This document shows, in pieces, positions 42,966 through 50,685 of a stretch of 64,000 bases of DNA; positions within the stretch are counted from its first letter, which is position 1, and each line of letters starts with the position of its first letter. Source of the DNA: Pseudanabaena sp. lw0831 (lineage in GTDB: Bacteria > Cyanobacteriota > Cyanobacteriia > Pseudanabaenales > Pseudanabaenaceae); contig NZ_BBJB01000048.1 in NCBI RefSeq assembly GCF_016584665.1, positions 39,696 through 103,695 of the forward strand, written 5' to 3'. A model generated the notes under the pieces. It did no database searches. It was given only the letters and a program-made list of their open reading frames with translations, and was not told the DNA's origin. The position numbers were made by a program, and so were the translations under genes.

Positions 42966-45083
42966 ATGAAGCGTACTTTCGATAACGAAAAAAAGCCTTC
43001 CCAACCCACGACTTTAGTCCAACCCAAAGCAACATATTTACAAACTAGAGGCTTCGCGCCACTTCAGACGGATTTGGCTGAGGATGGTACCTTTCGACCA
43101 TCTGGATACACTGAAAATTTTCTCGAAAAAATAATTAATCAGCGCAGTACTGAATCGTCTGATACGCCAGTCCAAGCAAAACCAATGAACTGCTTGATCA
43201 AGCCGCTTCAATCTAAGCGTATGGCGATCCAAGCCAAGCTGAGTATTGGTGAGCCAAATGATAAGTATGAGCAGGAAGCTGATGCTACTGCCTCTAAAGT
43301 TGTTCAGCAGATAAATTCCCCAACTCAGGATAAATCTGTCCAACGAGAATCAATGGAGGAAGAGGATGAATTGCAAATGAAACCTTTGGTGCAGAGACGT
43401 GGAAATCTTGGTGGGGGAGAAGCATCAGCTGATTTAGAGTCATCGATTCAAAGTGCAAGGGGTATCGGTCAGTCGCTAGACGCTGATCTACAATCAAAGA
43501 TGGGTCAAGCGATGGGGGCAGATTTTAGCGGTGTAAAAGTGCATACAGATTCGCAATCTGACCAATTAAATAAATCAATTCAAGCAAAGGCTTTTACAAC
43601 GGGACAAGACGTATTTTTTCGGCAGGGGGCATATAACCCAAGTAGTCGAGGTGGTCAGGAGCTGATCGCCCATGAACTTACCCATGTAATACAACAAAAA
43701 ACGGGACAAGTTCAGCGTCAGCAAATTCAACGTGCTATTGGCTTTGAGTTTGAATTTGGCACTTGGAATACATATCATAGTGATAATGACAGTAGGCTGA
43801 CTAAAGGAGAAAAGATTGTCGGAGGTCCAGGTTATAAAATTGAAGGTGAAGACGGACTAACTGATGCTTCTGCTATTGAAGTGGTAACTAAACCTTATGA
43901 TACTAAGGAAGAAGCAATTACTTCAGTTGAACATGCTCGTAAATCTCTAAAATTTATGAGTACAGTACATCAATTACTTGGTGAACCAATCTTAGCCGAT
44001 CAAGTTGGTGGAGAAGACAATATTACTATTATCCCAGGTAGTTCTGCTGGAAAGATGCAGGCATCTCCTTCTGTTTCACTAGATAAAATTCCCGATTTGT
44101 ATAGACACGGTGTTGGTAGCTCTTATCAAGGTTACGTTGATAAGCTAACTCAAGAAATGAATGACAAAGATTTTAAAAAGAAATTCTTGGGGAAAGAAGC
44201 ACCTAGTGAAGAGCTAATGGGATTAGTGACGCTAATTGTGTCCTACTTAGAGCAAGGATCTCGCAAACAAGCACTGTTCTATCCAAAATCAGCTTTTACA
44301 ATTATGGCACGAACATCTTTCACTAAGATGTTTCAACTTGTACCAGAATATGGCTTTTTCAGTACACCTAAGAACATAGACAAATGGGTGGATATGATTT
44401 TGACTATAGCTCAGAAAATGGTTCCATCCTTTGACAAAGAAGAAACTGGTAAATTCAAACGAAATTGGAAGCCCGGCAAAGGATTTGGAGACTATAAGCG
44501 AGATGTTAAGACTATGATGATCCCAGAGACTAAGAAGCGATCGCTAAAAGATGTAAAACAAGAAGCAGTACTAGGAATGCCTTTAATGGGTGTAGAAGCT
44601 TTGCTAGGAGATGAAAAGGGTCAGGGATATAAACTCAATGTCACTCGAGAAGAGTGGCTCAGAAATATGCCTAACCAAGATCTACTTAGCAAGGAGACTG
44701 ACAAACGTTTTGAGGGTATGGGAGCCTATGGTGATTCAACAGATGTTCAAGTTTTAGAGAATGAAGCAGAACTTGCTTCGGAAGCCCTAGTAGACGAGTT
44801 GAATTTAGATAGTTCACAAGAACAAGTTGAACAAGTTGAACAAGTTGAACAAGTTGAACAAGTAGAAACTAAGAAAGCACCAAAGGAAGCACCTATTTTT
44901 GAACTGCGTGGGTTACGAGATATGTTTGGTATAGATCAGGATGTAACTTTAGATGATTGGTCTAGCAAAGTTGGAGCAATCTTCGATATTATTGACGACA
45001 CCAATAAAGCAACCTACAAGCCTGGTGGTAAACCTCAAGTCCCTGAAGATGTTGACAATCCTAATGTCTGGGATAAAGTTTAA
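42966..45083 (+). CDS. DUF4157 protein with amidoligase-like C-terminus
   Basis: 705 residues. Residues 1-265 closely match the 40708 protein, including the leader and HELTHV motif. The C-terminal half is unrelated: it begins AIGFEFEFGTW and has DGLTDASAIEVVTKPY, the opening pattern of putative amidoligases of the glutamine-synthetase-like COOH-NH2 ligase group, then a long alpha-helical domain. A (VEQ)n stretch is at about 620-633. The function is inference. The upstream 190 bases are also duplicated from the first gene. No obvious immunity gene follows within 300 bases. Confidence 0.72.
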   Translation: MKRTFDNEKKPSQPTTLVQPKATYLQTRGFAPLQTDLAEDGTFRPSGYTENFLEKIINQRSTESSDTPVQAKPMNCLIKPLQSKRMAIQAKLSIGEPNDKYEQEADATASKVVQQINSPTQDKSVQRESMEEEDELQMKPLVQRRGNLGGGEASADLESSIQSARGIGQSLDADLQSKMGQAMGADFSGVKVHTDSQSDQLNKSIQAKAFTTGQDVFFRQGAYNPSSRGGQELIAHELTHVIQQKTGQVQRQQIQRAIGFEFEFGTWNTYHSDNDSRLTKGEKIVGGPGYKIEGEDGLTDASAIEVVTKPYDTKEEAITSVEHARKSLKFMSTVHQLLGEPILADQVGGEDNITIIPGSSAGKMQASPSVSLDKIPDLYRHGVGSSYQGYVDKLTQEMNDKDFKKKFLGKEAPSEELMGLVTLIVSYLEQGSRKQALFYPKSAFTIMARTSFTKMFQLVPEYGFFSTPKNIDKWVDMILTIAQKMVPSFDKEETGKFKRNWKPGKGFGDYKRDVKTMMIPETKKRSLKDVKQEAVLGMPLMGVEALLGDEKGQGYKLNVTREEWLRNMPNQDLLSKETDKRFEGMGAYGDSTDVQVLENEAELASEALVDELNLDSSQEQVEQVEQVEQVEQVETKKAPKEAPIFELRGLRDMFGIDQDVTLDDWSSKVGAIFDIIDDTNKATYKPGGKPQVPEDVDNPNVWDKV
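44820..44864 (+). repeat. Five tandem 9-bp units in the DUF4157 gene
   Basis: GAACAAGTT is repeated five times (last unit ends GTA), coding (EQV)n. Copy number may vary by slippage without changing frame. Confidence 0.9.
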
Positions 45084-45403
45084 GTAGCGCATCTACAGGT
45101 GTTGCAAAAAAAATAGCATTATCGCTGCAAGTAATGTAAGCGCCAGTTTATCGAAAGCTAAAGTCCACAGTGATATTAAGTACACCAAACAAACTGTTGG
45201 GGATAGCTGACGCTCCACCCAAACTGCTTTCTGTAATTTAGAATTTCTAAAATTGGCAACATGCGATCGCGGTTTTAGTTGTTGATTTTTGGCTCGTGCG
45301 ATCAGCGATCTCGTAAATTGAGCTGAAGAATGAACCCCAACCTACTTGCTACAATGTCCAAAAGGCGATCAAAAATCGTACTCTCTTAACCGAGATTGAA
45401 ATA

Positions 45404-45850
45404 ATGAAACTACTCTCAATTCCTTATGGTGCAATTGCTTATCTTATGTTTTTGCTAATAGGATATATAGCTGGGGGTTATCTACTTGCCGCTTACAATG
45501 TAAATCAATTTATTTTGATCGGAAACTACTTAGTTGCTTTAAGATTAGCGCAAACAGGAGCATCTTCAATTAGTTTAGCGATCGCTTGGATTTCTCTGTG
45601 GATTTGGGGTGCTGTATTTGCATGGGCAAAGCCATTTATCTTAGTAGAAATAAGTGCTAAAACTGTCGCTTTATTGTTACTATCATGTTGGATACTAGCT
45701 ACTAGTATGATTTTTTTACTAGCATTTGCTAGAGCAAGAATGCATAAATTAGGACTAGATAAGCGTAAATCTATCTATGGATTAATTATACTTACATGGG
45801 GAGCGATGACACTTGGCTGGCATCTATATCAATGGATTAGTCCACAATAA
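45404..45850 (+). CDS. Four-span membrane protein of unknown function
   Basis: 148 residues with four hydrophobic helices (about 8-30, 52-72, 82-106 and 122-143) and short loops; KHGLDKR-type basic residues after helix 3 suit a cytoplasmic loop. No motif is recognised. It precedes the next gene by 15 bases and both are small membrane proteins, so they are probably an operon. The 320-bp gap before it shows one degenerate repeat and no gene. Confidence 0.6.
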   Translation: MKLLSIPYGAIAYLMFLLIGYIAGGYLLAAYNVNQFILIGNYLVALRLAQTGASSISLAIAWISLWIWGAVFAWAKPFILVEISAKTVALLLLSCWILATSMIFLLAFARARMHKLGLDKRKSIYGLIILTWGAMTLGWHLYQWISPQ

Positions 45851-45865
45851 ATACAAGGAAAAGAC

Positions 45866-46282
45866 GTGAGCCAATCTCCTAGAAGCTACAATTCAAGAGA
45901 CGTAGATTACTATATGCATCAAATCCCTTTACAGGTTTTGGAGAAATTAGATGAAGTGGAGAGAGAGCAACTAAAATCAGTTATCCATACAGCAATTCCT
46001 AAATCTGCACCGAAGTTAATCGATCTTAGATTTGTGATTGATATTATTTTTATGCGCTACTTTGTTGTGCTAATGATCGGCAAAGATAGGCGTAAACAAG
46101 ATAGACAATATGAAGTTAAAGGCTTTGCTAAATTTGCCAACAAAATTGCCGCAATTTTATTGATTATTGCCATGAGTTTACTAATTAGTGCAGTTACAAT
46201 TTTAATTCTCTATCTTCTTAAGTCCGCCTTAGGAATTGATTTATTTAAAGGTCATATAACTGATATTCTATTCAAAAAATAA
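45866..46282 (+). CDS. Small membrane protein, 138 aa
   Basis: GTG start, AAGGA 11 bases upstream. A polar N-terminal half (about 1-55) is followed by a hydrophobic segment (56-75), a very basic loop GKDRRKQDRQ, and a strong C-terminal helix (about 93-120). The family is not recognised. It ends 4 bases before the converging channel gene. Confidence 0.6.
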   Translation: MSQSPRSYNSRDVDYYMHQIPLQVLEKLDEVEREQLKSVIHTAIPKSAPKLIDLRFVIDIIFMRYFVVLMIGKDRRKQDRQYEVKGFAKFANKIAAILLIIAMSLLISAVTILILYLLKSALGIDLFKGHITDILFKK

Positions 46283-46286
46283 AGGC

Positions 46287-47084
46287 TCATAGTTTAGTAC
46301 CACATACCTTACAGAACTCCGCATCTGCATCATGCAATGACAATCCACAGCCAGAACAAATAGACTCCTTCATCATGTCATTTGCGCGATCGCTTTGGTT
46401 TGCAGTTTGCACCAAGCGCTTAAATAGCTCTCCTAACTGTACTGGGATCAGCGCAATACCAGTGAGAACCATGATCACAGTCGTCAGTTTACCCGCGTCA
46501 GACTGGGGCATGACATTGCTATAGCCCACGGTAGTCATCGTGAAAATCGAGAAATAGAAAGCATCAAGAAAGTTATGGAACATAGGATTGCTAGGATGTT
46601 CGATTTGGTAGACCAAACCTGAGAAGACAAACACGATCGCAAATAATGTGAAGAGTATCCTAAACAAAATGGCGATATCTTCGGTCTTATGGGCAAATAG
46701 AGCCTTTGACTCCACCAAACGAATCAGGCGCAAAATCCGAAACCAGCGCAATAGCCGAATAAACGTCACATCGATCGCGCCTAAAAAGAATGGCAAAATT
46801 GCGACTAGATCGATAATTGCATAGAGGCTAAATAGATGTTTGAGTTTCTGTTCAGCACAAATTAGCCTCAGAAAATATTCAAAGACAAATACACCAAGGA
46901 TGATGTCATCTAGCAAATTGAGTCGATGACGGGTGATCTCAGCTATTTCGTAGGTTTGGGCAACAAAACTAATAGCAGAAGCAAGCACAAGAATCGCGAT
47001 CGTAATATTGATTAGTTTGCCAATTGGTGTAGCAAGGTCATCAAGATAAAAGTTAATCTTCTGGCTAATTTTTTGTCTTAACAT
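46287..47084 (-). CDS. Voltage-gated-like cation channel with C-terminal zinc ribbon
   Basis: 265 residues, six membrane helices. S4 carries spaced arginines (IRLLRWFRILRLIRL, 109-123). The pore has TMTTVGYSNV with filter TVGY (185-188), predicting potassium selectivity. The C-terminus ends in CSGCGLS...EFCKVCGTKL, a four-Cys zinc ribbon (Cys243, 246, 258, 261) rather than a RCK domain. The ribbon suggests control by metal, redox or a partner. ATG is at 47082-47084. Confidence 0.88.
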   Translation of the reverse strand: MLRQKISQKINFYLDDLATPIGKLINITIAILVLASAISFVAQTYEIAEITRHRLNLLDDIILGVFVFEYFLRLICAEQKLKHLFSLYAIIDLVAILPFFLGAIDVTFIRLLRWFRILRLIRLVESKALFAHKTEDIAILFRILFTLFAIVFVFSGLVYQIEHPSNPMFHNFLDAFYFSIFTMTTVGYSNVMPQSDAGKLTTVIMVLTGIALIPVQLGELFKRLVQTANQSDRANDMMKESICSGCGLSLHDADAEFCKVCGTKL

Positions 47085-47122
47085 AACGACTTAAATAATA
47101 TCAAATTGCAGCTTTCAAAAAA

Positions 47123-47177
47123 CAAAGCCCGAGAATTAAAGATGGCGCTCCGCGCCATCTTTAATTCTCGGGCTTTG
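47123..47177. repeat. 25-bp-arm palindrome
   Basis: Perfect arms 47123-47147 and 47153-47177, between the divergent channel and rlmD genes, so not a gene-end terminator. Confidence 0.78.
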
Positions 47178-47226
47178 CGACAAGCTATAATCAAATATCT
47201 CCAGCCACAGATTAATTTAGGAAGCC

Positions 47227-48591
47227 ATGCTACTACAGGGACAAAAAATCACGCTCACCATCGACGATCTAGCTGATAGCGGCGATGGGGTGGGACGTTA
47301 TGAAAATATCGCCATCTTTGTTCCCAATAGTGTTCCTGGCGATCGCATTACTGCAAAATTAGAATTTGTCAAAAAGAATTTTGCTCACGCAAGTATTGAG
47401 AAAATCCTCACACCTTCAAGCGATCGTGTCTACCCTAAATGCATCGTTGCCGATAAATGTGGCGGTTGTCAATGGCAAACGGTAGGTTATCCTGCTCAGT
47501 TGCGAACCAAGCAAAACATTGTCTTGCAAGCATTACAGCGCATCGGTGGTTTTGATGCTGAGATGTTAGAAACACTAGTTTCTCCGATTGTGGCTGCAAA
47601 AGAAGGCTTGCATTATCGCAACAAAGCCACCTATCCCTTAGCCACGGGACGCGATGGCAATATTAAGGCAGGATATTATCAAAAGGGAACCCATAAAATT
47701 GTCAATCTCAATCAATGCCCAGCCCAAGATATCCGCCTCGATCCGATGTTGGAAGAGATTAAGCGTGATATACATAACCAATGTTGGGAAATCTATGATG
47801 AGAAGACGCACACAGGGCTATTGCGTCATCTAGGGCTACGTATTGGTAGAAACACGGGCGAGGTTCTAATTACTCTAGTAACGCGAGATTGGGATGTCCC
47901 GAACTTGATTGAATTTGCCCAAACTTGGATGAAACGCTATGACAAAGTAGTTGGGGTAATTCTCAATTGCAATCCTGATAAAACCAATGCCATTTTGGGC
48001 AAAGAAAGCCGTTGCATTGCAGGTAAGGATTATCTATTGGAGAAGTTTGCGGGTTTAACCTTCCGTTTACGTGCTGACACTTTCTTTCAGGTCTATACAG
48101 AGCAAGCCGAAAAGATGCTGAAAGTCATTGAAGCAGAACTTGATCTAAAAGGAACCGAAATTCTCCTAGATGCCTATGCAGGAATTGGCACGATCGCATT
48201 ACCTTTAGCTGAGCAAGTCAAACAAGCGATCGCAATCGAAATCCAGCCACAGGCTACGGCTCAAGGCAAACTCAATGCCGAACTCAATGGTATTGACAAC
48301 GTAGTTTTTCATACTGGCAAAGTCGAAGAATTGATCAGTACGCTCAATTTGCAACCTGATATCGTAATTCTCGATCCACCACGTAAAGGTTGTGAGCCTG
48401 AAGTAATTGACTATCTACGCGAAAATCCTTGCGATCGCCTTGTTTATGTCAGTTGCAATCCTGCCACACAGGCAAGAGATTTAAAATTATTATGTGAAGG
48501 AGATCGCTATCAACTCACGCGCATTCAACCCATCGATTTCTTCCCCCAAACTTCCCACGTAGAAGCGATCGCATTTCTGACAAAGTCCTAA
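47227..48591 (+). CDS. rlmD: 23S rRNA (uracil-5-)-methyltransferase RlmD/RumA
   Basis: 454 residues. The N-terminal TRAM domain (1-60) is followed by the iron-sulfur cysteines Cys72, Cys78, Cys81 (KCIVADKCGGCQWQ) and a later Cys (NQCPAQ). SAM site: LLDAYAGIGTIALPLA. Catalytic Cys lies in VSCNPATQARDL, and the family motif is VILDPPRKGCE. It methylates a uridine of 23S rRNA at C5; which position is not certain, as some bacteria use one RumA-type enzyme for two sites. Confidence 0.9.
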   Translation: MLLQGQKITLTIDDLADSGDGVGRYENIAIFVPNSVPGDRITAKLEFVKKNFAHASIEKILTPSSDRVYPKCIVADKCGGCQWQTVGYPAQLRTKQNIVLQALQRIGGFDAEMLETLVSPIVAAKEGLHYRNKATYPLATGRDGNIKAGYYQKGTHKIVNLNQCPAQDIRLDPMLEEIKRDIHNQCWEIYDEKTHTGLLRHLGLRIGRNTGEVLITLVTRDWDVPNLIEFAQTWMKRYDKVVGVILNCNPDKTNAILGKESRCIAGKDYLLEKFAGLTFRLRADTFFQVYTEQAEKMLKVIEAELDLKGTEILLDAYAGIGTIALPLAEQVKQAIAIEIQPQATAQGKLNAELNGIDNVVFHTGKVEELISTLNLQPDIVILDPPRKGCEPEVIDYLRENPCDRLVYVSCNPATQARDLKLLCEGDRYQLTRIQPIDFFPQTSHVEAIAFLTKS

Positions 48592-48609
48592 CTTACAGAG
48601 CTTTGCACT

Positions 48610-48682
48610 CAAACCCAAACAAAGAGATTTTGTAAAAACGTTGCGAATCAACGCTTTTACAAAATCTCTTTGTTTGGGTTTG
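48610..48682. terminator. Long hairpin after rlmD
   Basis: Arms 48610-48642 and 48650-48682, one mismatch, loop about 5 bases. It lies before leuB on the same strand, so it may serve rlmD termination. Confidence 0.65.
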
Positions 48683-48731
48683 AATCGCTACAATGTTATC
48701 TTAGGAAATCTGTCTTTAAGTATTTTTTGTA

Positions 48732-49814
48732 ATGTCTAAAAACTATAAAATTACCCTTCTCCCTGGGGACGGGATTGGTCCCGAAATCATGAAGGTGGCG
48801 GTGGCGGTGCTACAGGCGATCGCACCCAAATTTGGGATTACCTTTGCCTTTGAGACGGCTCTGGTTGGTGGTGCAGCGATCGATGCTACGGGACATCCTT
48901 TGCCCGAAGAAACTTTGCAGATTTGCAAAAATAGTGATGCGGTTTTGCTAGCCGCAGTTGGCGGCGAAAAGTGGGACACGATGCCATCAAATTTGCGCCC
49001 TGAGCAAGCTTTACTAGGCTTGCGTGGTGGCATGGGCTTATTTGCCAATTTACGTCCTGCTCAGATTCTGCCCCAACTAATTGATGCATCGACCTTGAAG
49101 CGGGAAGTGATTGAAGGCGTAGATATTCTGGTGGTACGCGAACTGACAGGCGGCATTTATTTTGGTAAACCTAAGGGCATTGTCACCGATGAAAATGGGG
49201 TGAGGCGTGGTTTTAATACGATGGTTTATACGGAGCCAGAAATCGATCGCATTGCCAGAGTTGGCTTTGAAGCTGCTCAAAAACGTCGCGGTTCAGTTTG
49301 TTCCGTTGATAAATCCAATGTTTTGGAAGTATCGCAACTATGGCGCGATCGCGTAACTAGTATTTCCAGCGAATATCCAGATGTGAAGTTATCCCACATG
49401 TATGTGGATAATGCTGCTATGCAGATCATTCGCAATCCTAAACAGTTTGATGTAATTCTCACCAGTAATCTATTTGGCGATATTCTCTCCGATGCGGCGG
49501 CGATGTTAACAGGTAGCATCGGCATGTTGCCATCAGCTAGCCTTGGCGAAGCAGGAAAACCGGGGGTATTTGAACCTGTACATGGTTCTGCTCCTGATAT
49601 TGCTAGTAAAGATTTAGCGAATCCTTTGGCTCAAGTCTTAAGTGCGGCGATGATGTTGCGCTATGCCTTTAATGAAGGAGATGCTGCTGATGCGATCGAG
49701 CTTGCCGTAAATAAGGTTCTCGATTCTGGTAAACGTACAGGCGACATCATGGCAGATGGCTGTGAAAGATTAGGCTGCATCGCCATGGGAGAAGCGTTGC
49801 TAGCCGCACTCTAA
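48732..49814 (+). CDS. leuB: 3-isopropylmalate dehydrogenase
   Basis: 360 residues, the usual length. It oxidises 3-isopropylmalate to 2-oxoisocaproate with NAD+ in leucine synthesis. Seen are [10 protein letters not shown], the substrate arginines of [11 protein letters not shown], the metal-site [19 protein letters not shown], and [11 protein letters not shown] for NAD binding. leuC and leuD are not adjacent. The stop is followed at once by a terminator. Confidence 0.97.
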   Translation: MSKNYKITLLPGDGIGPEIMKVAVAVLQAIAPKFGITFAFETALVGGAAIDATGHPLPEETLQICKNSDAVLLAAVGGEKWDTMPSNLRPEQALLGLRGGMGLFANLRPAQILPQLIDASTLKREVIEGVDILVVRELTGGIYFGKPKGIVTDENGVRRGFNTMVYTEPEIDRIARVGFEAAQKRRGSVCSVDKSNVLEVSQLWRDRVTSISSEYPDVKLSHMYVDNAAMQIIRNPKQFDVILTSNLFGDILSDAAAMLTGSIGMLPSASLGEAGKPGVFEPVHGSAPDIASKDLANPLAQVLSAAMMLRYAFNEGDAADAIELAVNKVLDSGKRTGDIMADGCERLGCIAMGEALLAAL

Positions 49815-49849
49815 AAAAAGAGGTGGTGCTTTGCACCGCCTCTTTTTTT
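49813..49849 (+). terminator. leuB terminator
   Basis: 17-bp arms (49813-49829 and 49833-49849), one mismatch, then T-run. The stem begins at the stop codon. Confidence 0.9.
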
Positions 49850-49901
49850 TGCATAATAGAATAAGCCACTCCCTTCCCACTAAAAGAATAGGCGCTATAA
49901 A

Positions 49902-49950
49902 GTGAATAATTGGTGGTGCGCGGCTTCGCCGCGCACCACCAATTATTCAC
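49902..49950. repeat. 23-bp-arm palindrome before the broken Uma2 gene
   Basis: Perfect arms 49902-49924 and 49928-49950, loop TTC. It also has faint outer arms (CTCCCTTCCCA and TGGAAAGGGAG). The reading frame through it is an artefact: the gene starts at 49995. Confidence 0.82.
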
Positions 49951-49994
49951 TGGAAAGGGAGCAATTGATTTTGATACTAGAAGGTAAGTCGATT

Positions 49995-50646
49995 ATGACA
50001 ATCACATTAGAGAAAGCAATATCCCCAGTTATGACTCTTGAGGAGTTCTTTAACTATGATGATGGCACTGATGCAATGTATGAGTTTGAAGATGGAGAGT
50101 TGATATTAATGACGGCTGAAAGTGAAATCAATCGACGGATTGCGTCTTTTCTGTTTGCTTGTTTTTTGCAACAGGGTGTGCCCGCCTATCGTTTATCGAT
50201 GAAGACAGAAATTGTCACCACTGGCTCAAGGTTGCGCGTTCCTGATTTGGTCATATTTTCTGAGGAATTAGCGATCGCGATGGAGGGGGCGAGGCGCTCT
50301 ACAGTCATGCCAGAAATGCCATCGCCTTTTTTCTGAGGAATTAGCGATCGCGATGGAGGGGGCGAGGCGCTCTACAGTCATGCCAGAAATGCCATCGCCT
50401 TTGTTAGTAGTTGAGGGGGTTAGTCCCAATCAAAGTAGTCGTGATTATCGCTATAAGCGATCGGAATATGCAGCGAGAGGGATTGCAGAATATTGGATCG
50501 TTGATCCGATATTGGGGCGCATAACAATATTGGAATGGGTGGATGGCTTCTACGAGGAGAAAGTATATGAGGGTGAACAGGCGATCGCTTCCATAATATT
50601 TGCCGATTTAAAGTTAACAGCAGCACAGATTTTACAGGCTAATTAA
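49995..50646 (+). pseudogene. Uma2-family gene broken by a 73-bp tandem duplication
   Basis: From ATG at 49995 (AAGGTAAG about 8 bases upstream) the frame reads MTITLEKAISPVMTLEEFF... to VPDLVIFSEELAIAMEG... and stops at 50336. A second frame resumes with the same peptide and continues LLVVEGVSPNQSSRDYRYKRSEYAARGIAEYWIVDP. The cause is a 73-bp duplication (50256-50328 and 50329-50401), which is one base out of frame. Removing one copy restores a full 192-residue Uma2 protein. The break looks recent since both units are nearly identical. Confidence 0.93.
50256..50401 (+). repeat. 73-bp tandem duplication
   Basis: Two units starting TTTTCTGAGGAATTAGCGAT, each containing one HIP1 site, identical up to the last base or two. 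It could revert by slippage, so it may be a switch. Confidence 0.95.
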
Positions 50647-50685
50647 TTGTGTTGTGGGCGCTTTACGCCCACAACACAATTAATT
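50641..50685. terminator. 20-bp-arm palindrome at converging gene ends
   Basis: Perfect arms 50641-50660 and 50666-50685; it contains the stop of the Uma2 frame and touches that of the NACHT gene. Confidence 0.8.

Noticed and set aside
49902..49994. Upstream extension of the Uma2 protein
   Set aside because: The extra 31 codons are made of the 49902-49950 palindrome; ATG at 49995 has the family start and a ribosome site.
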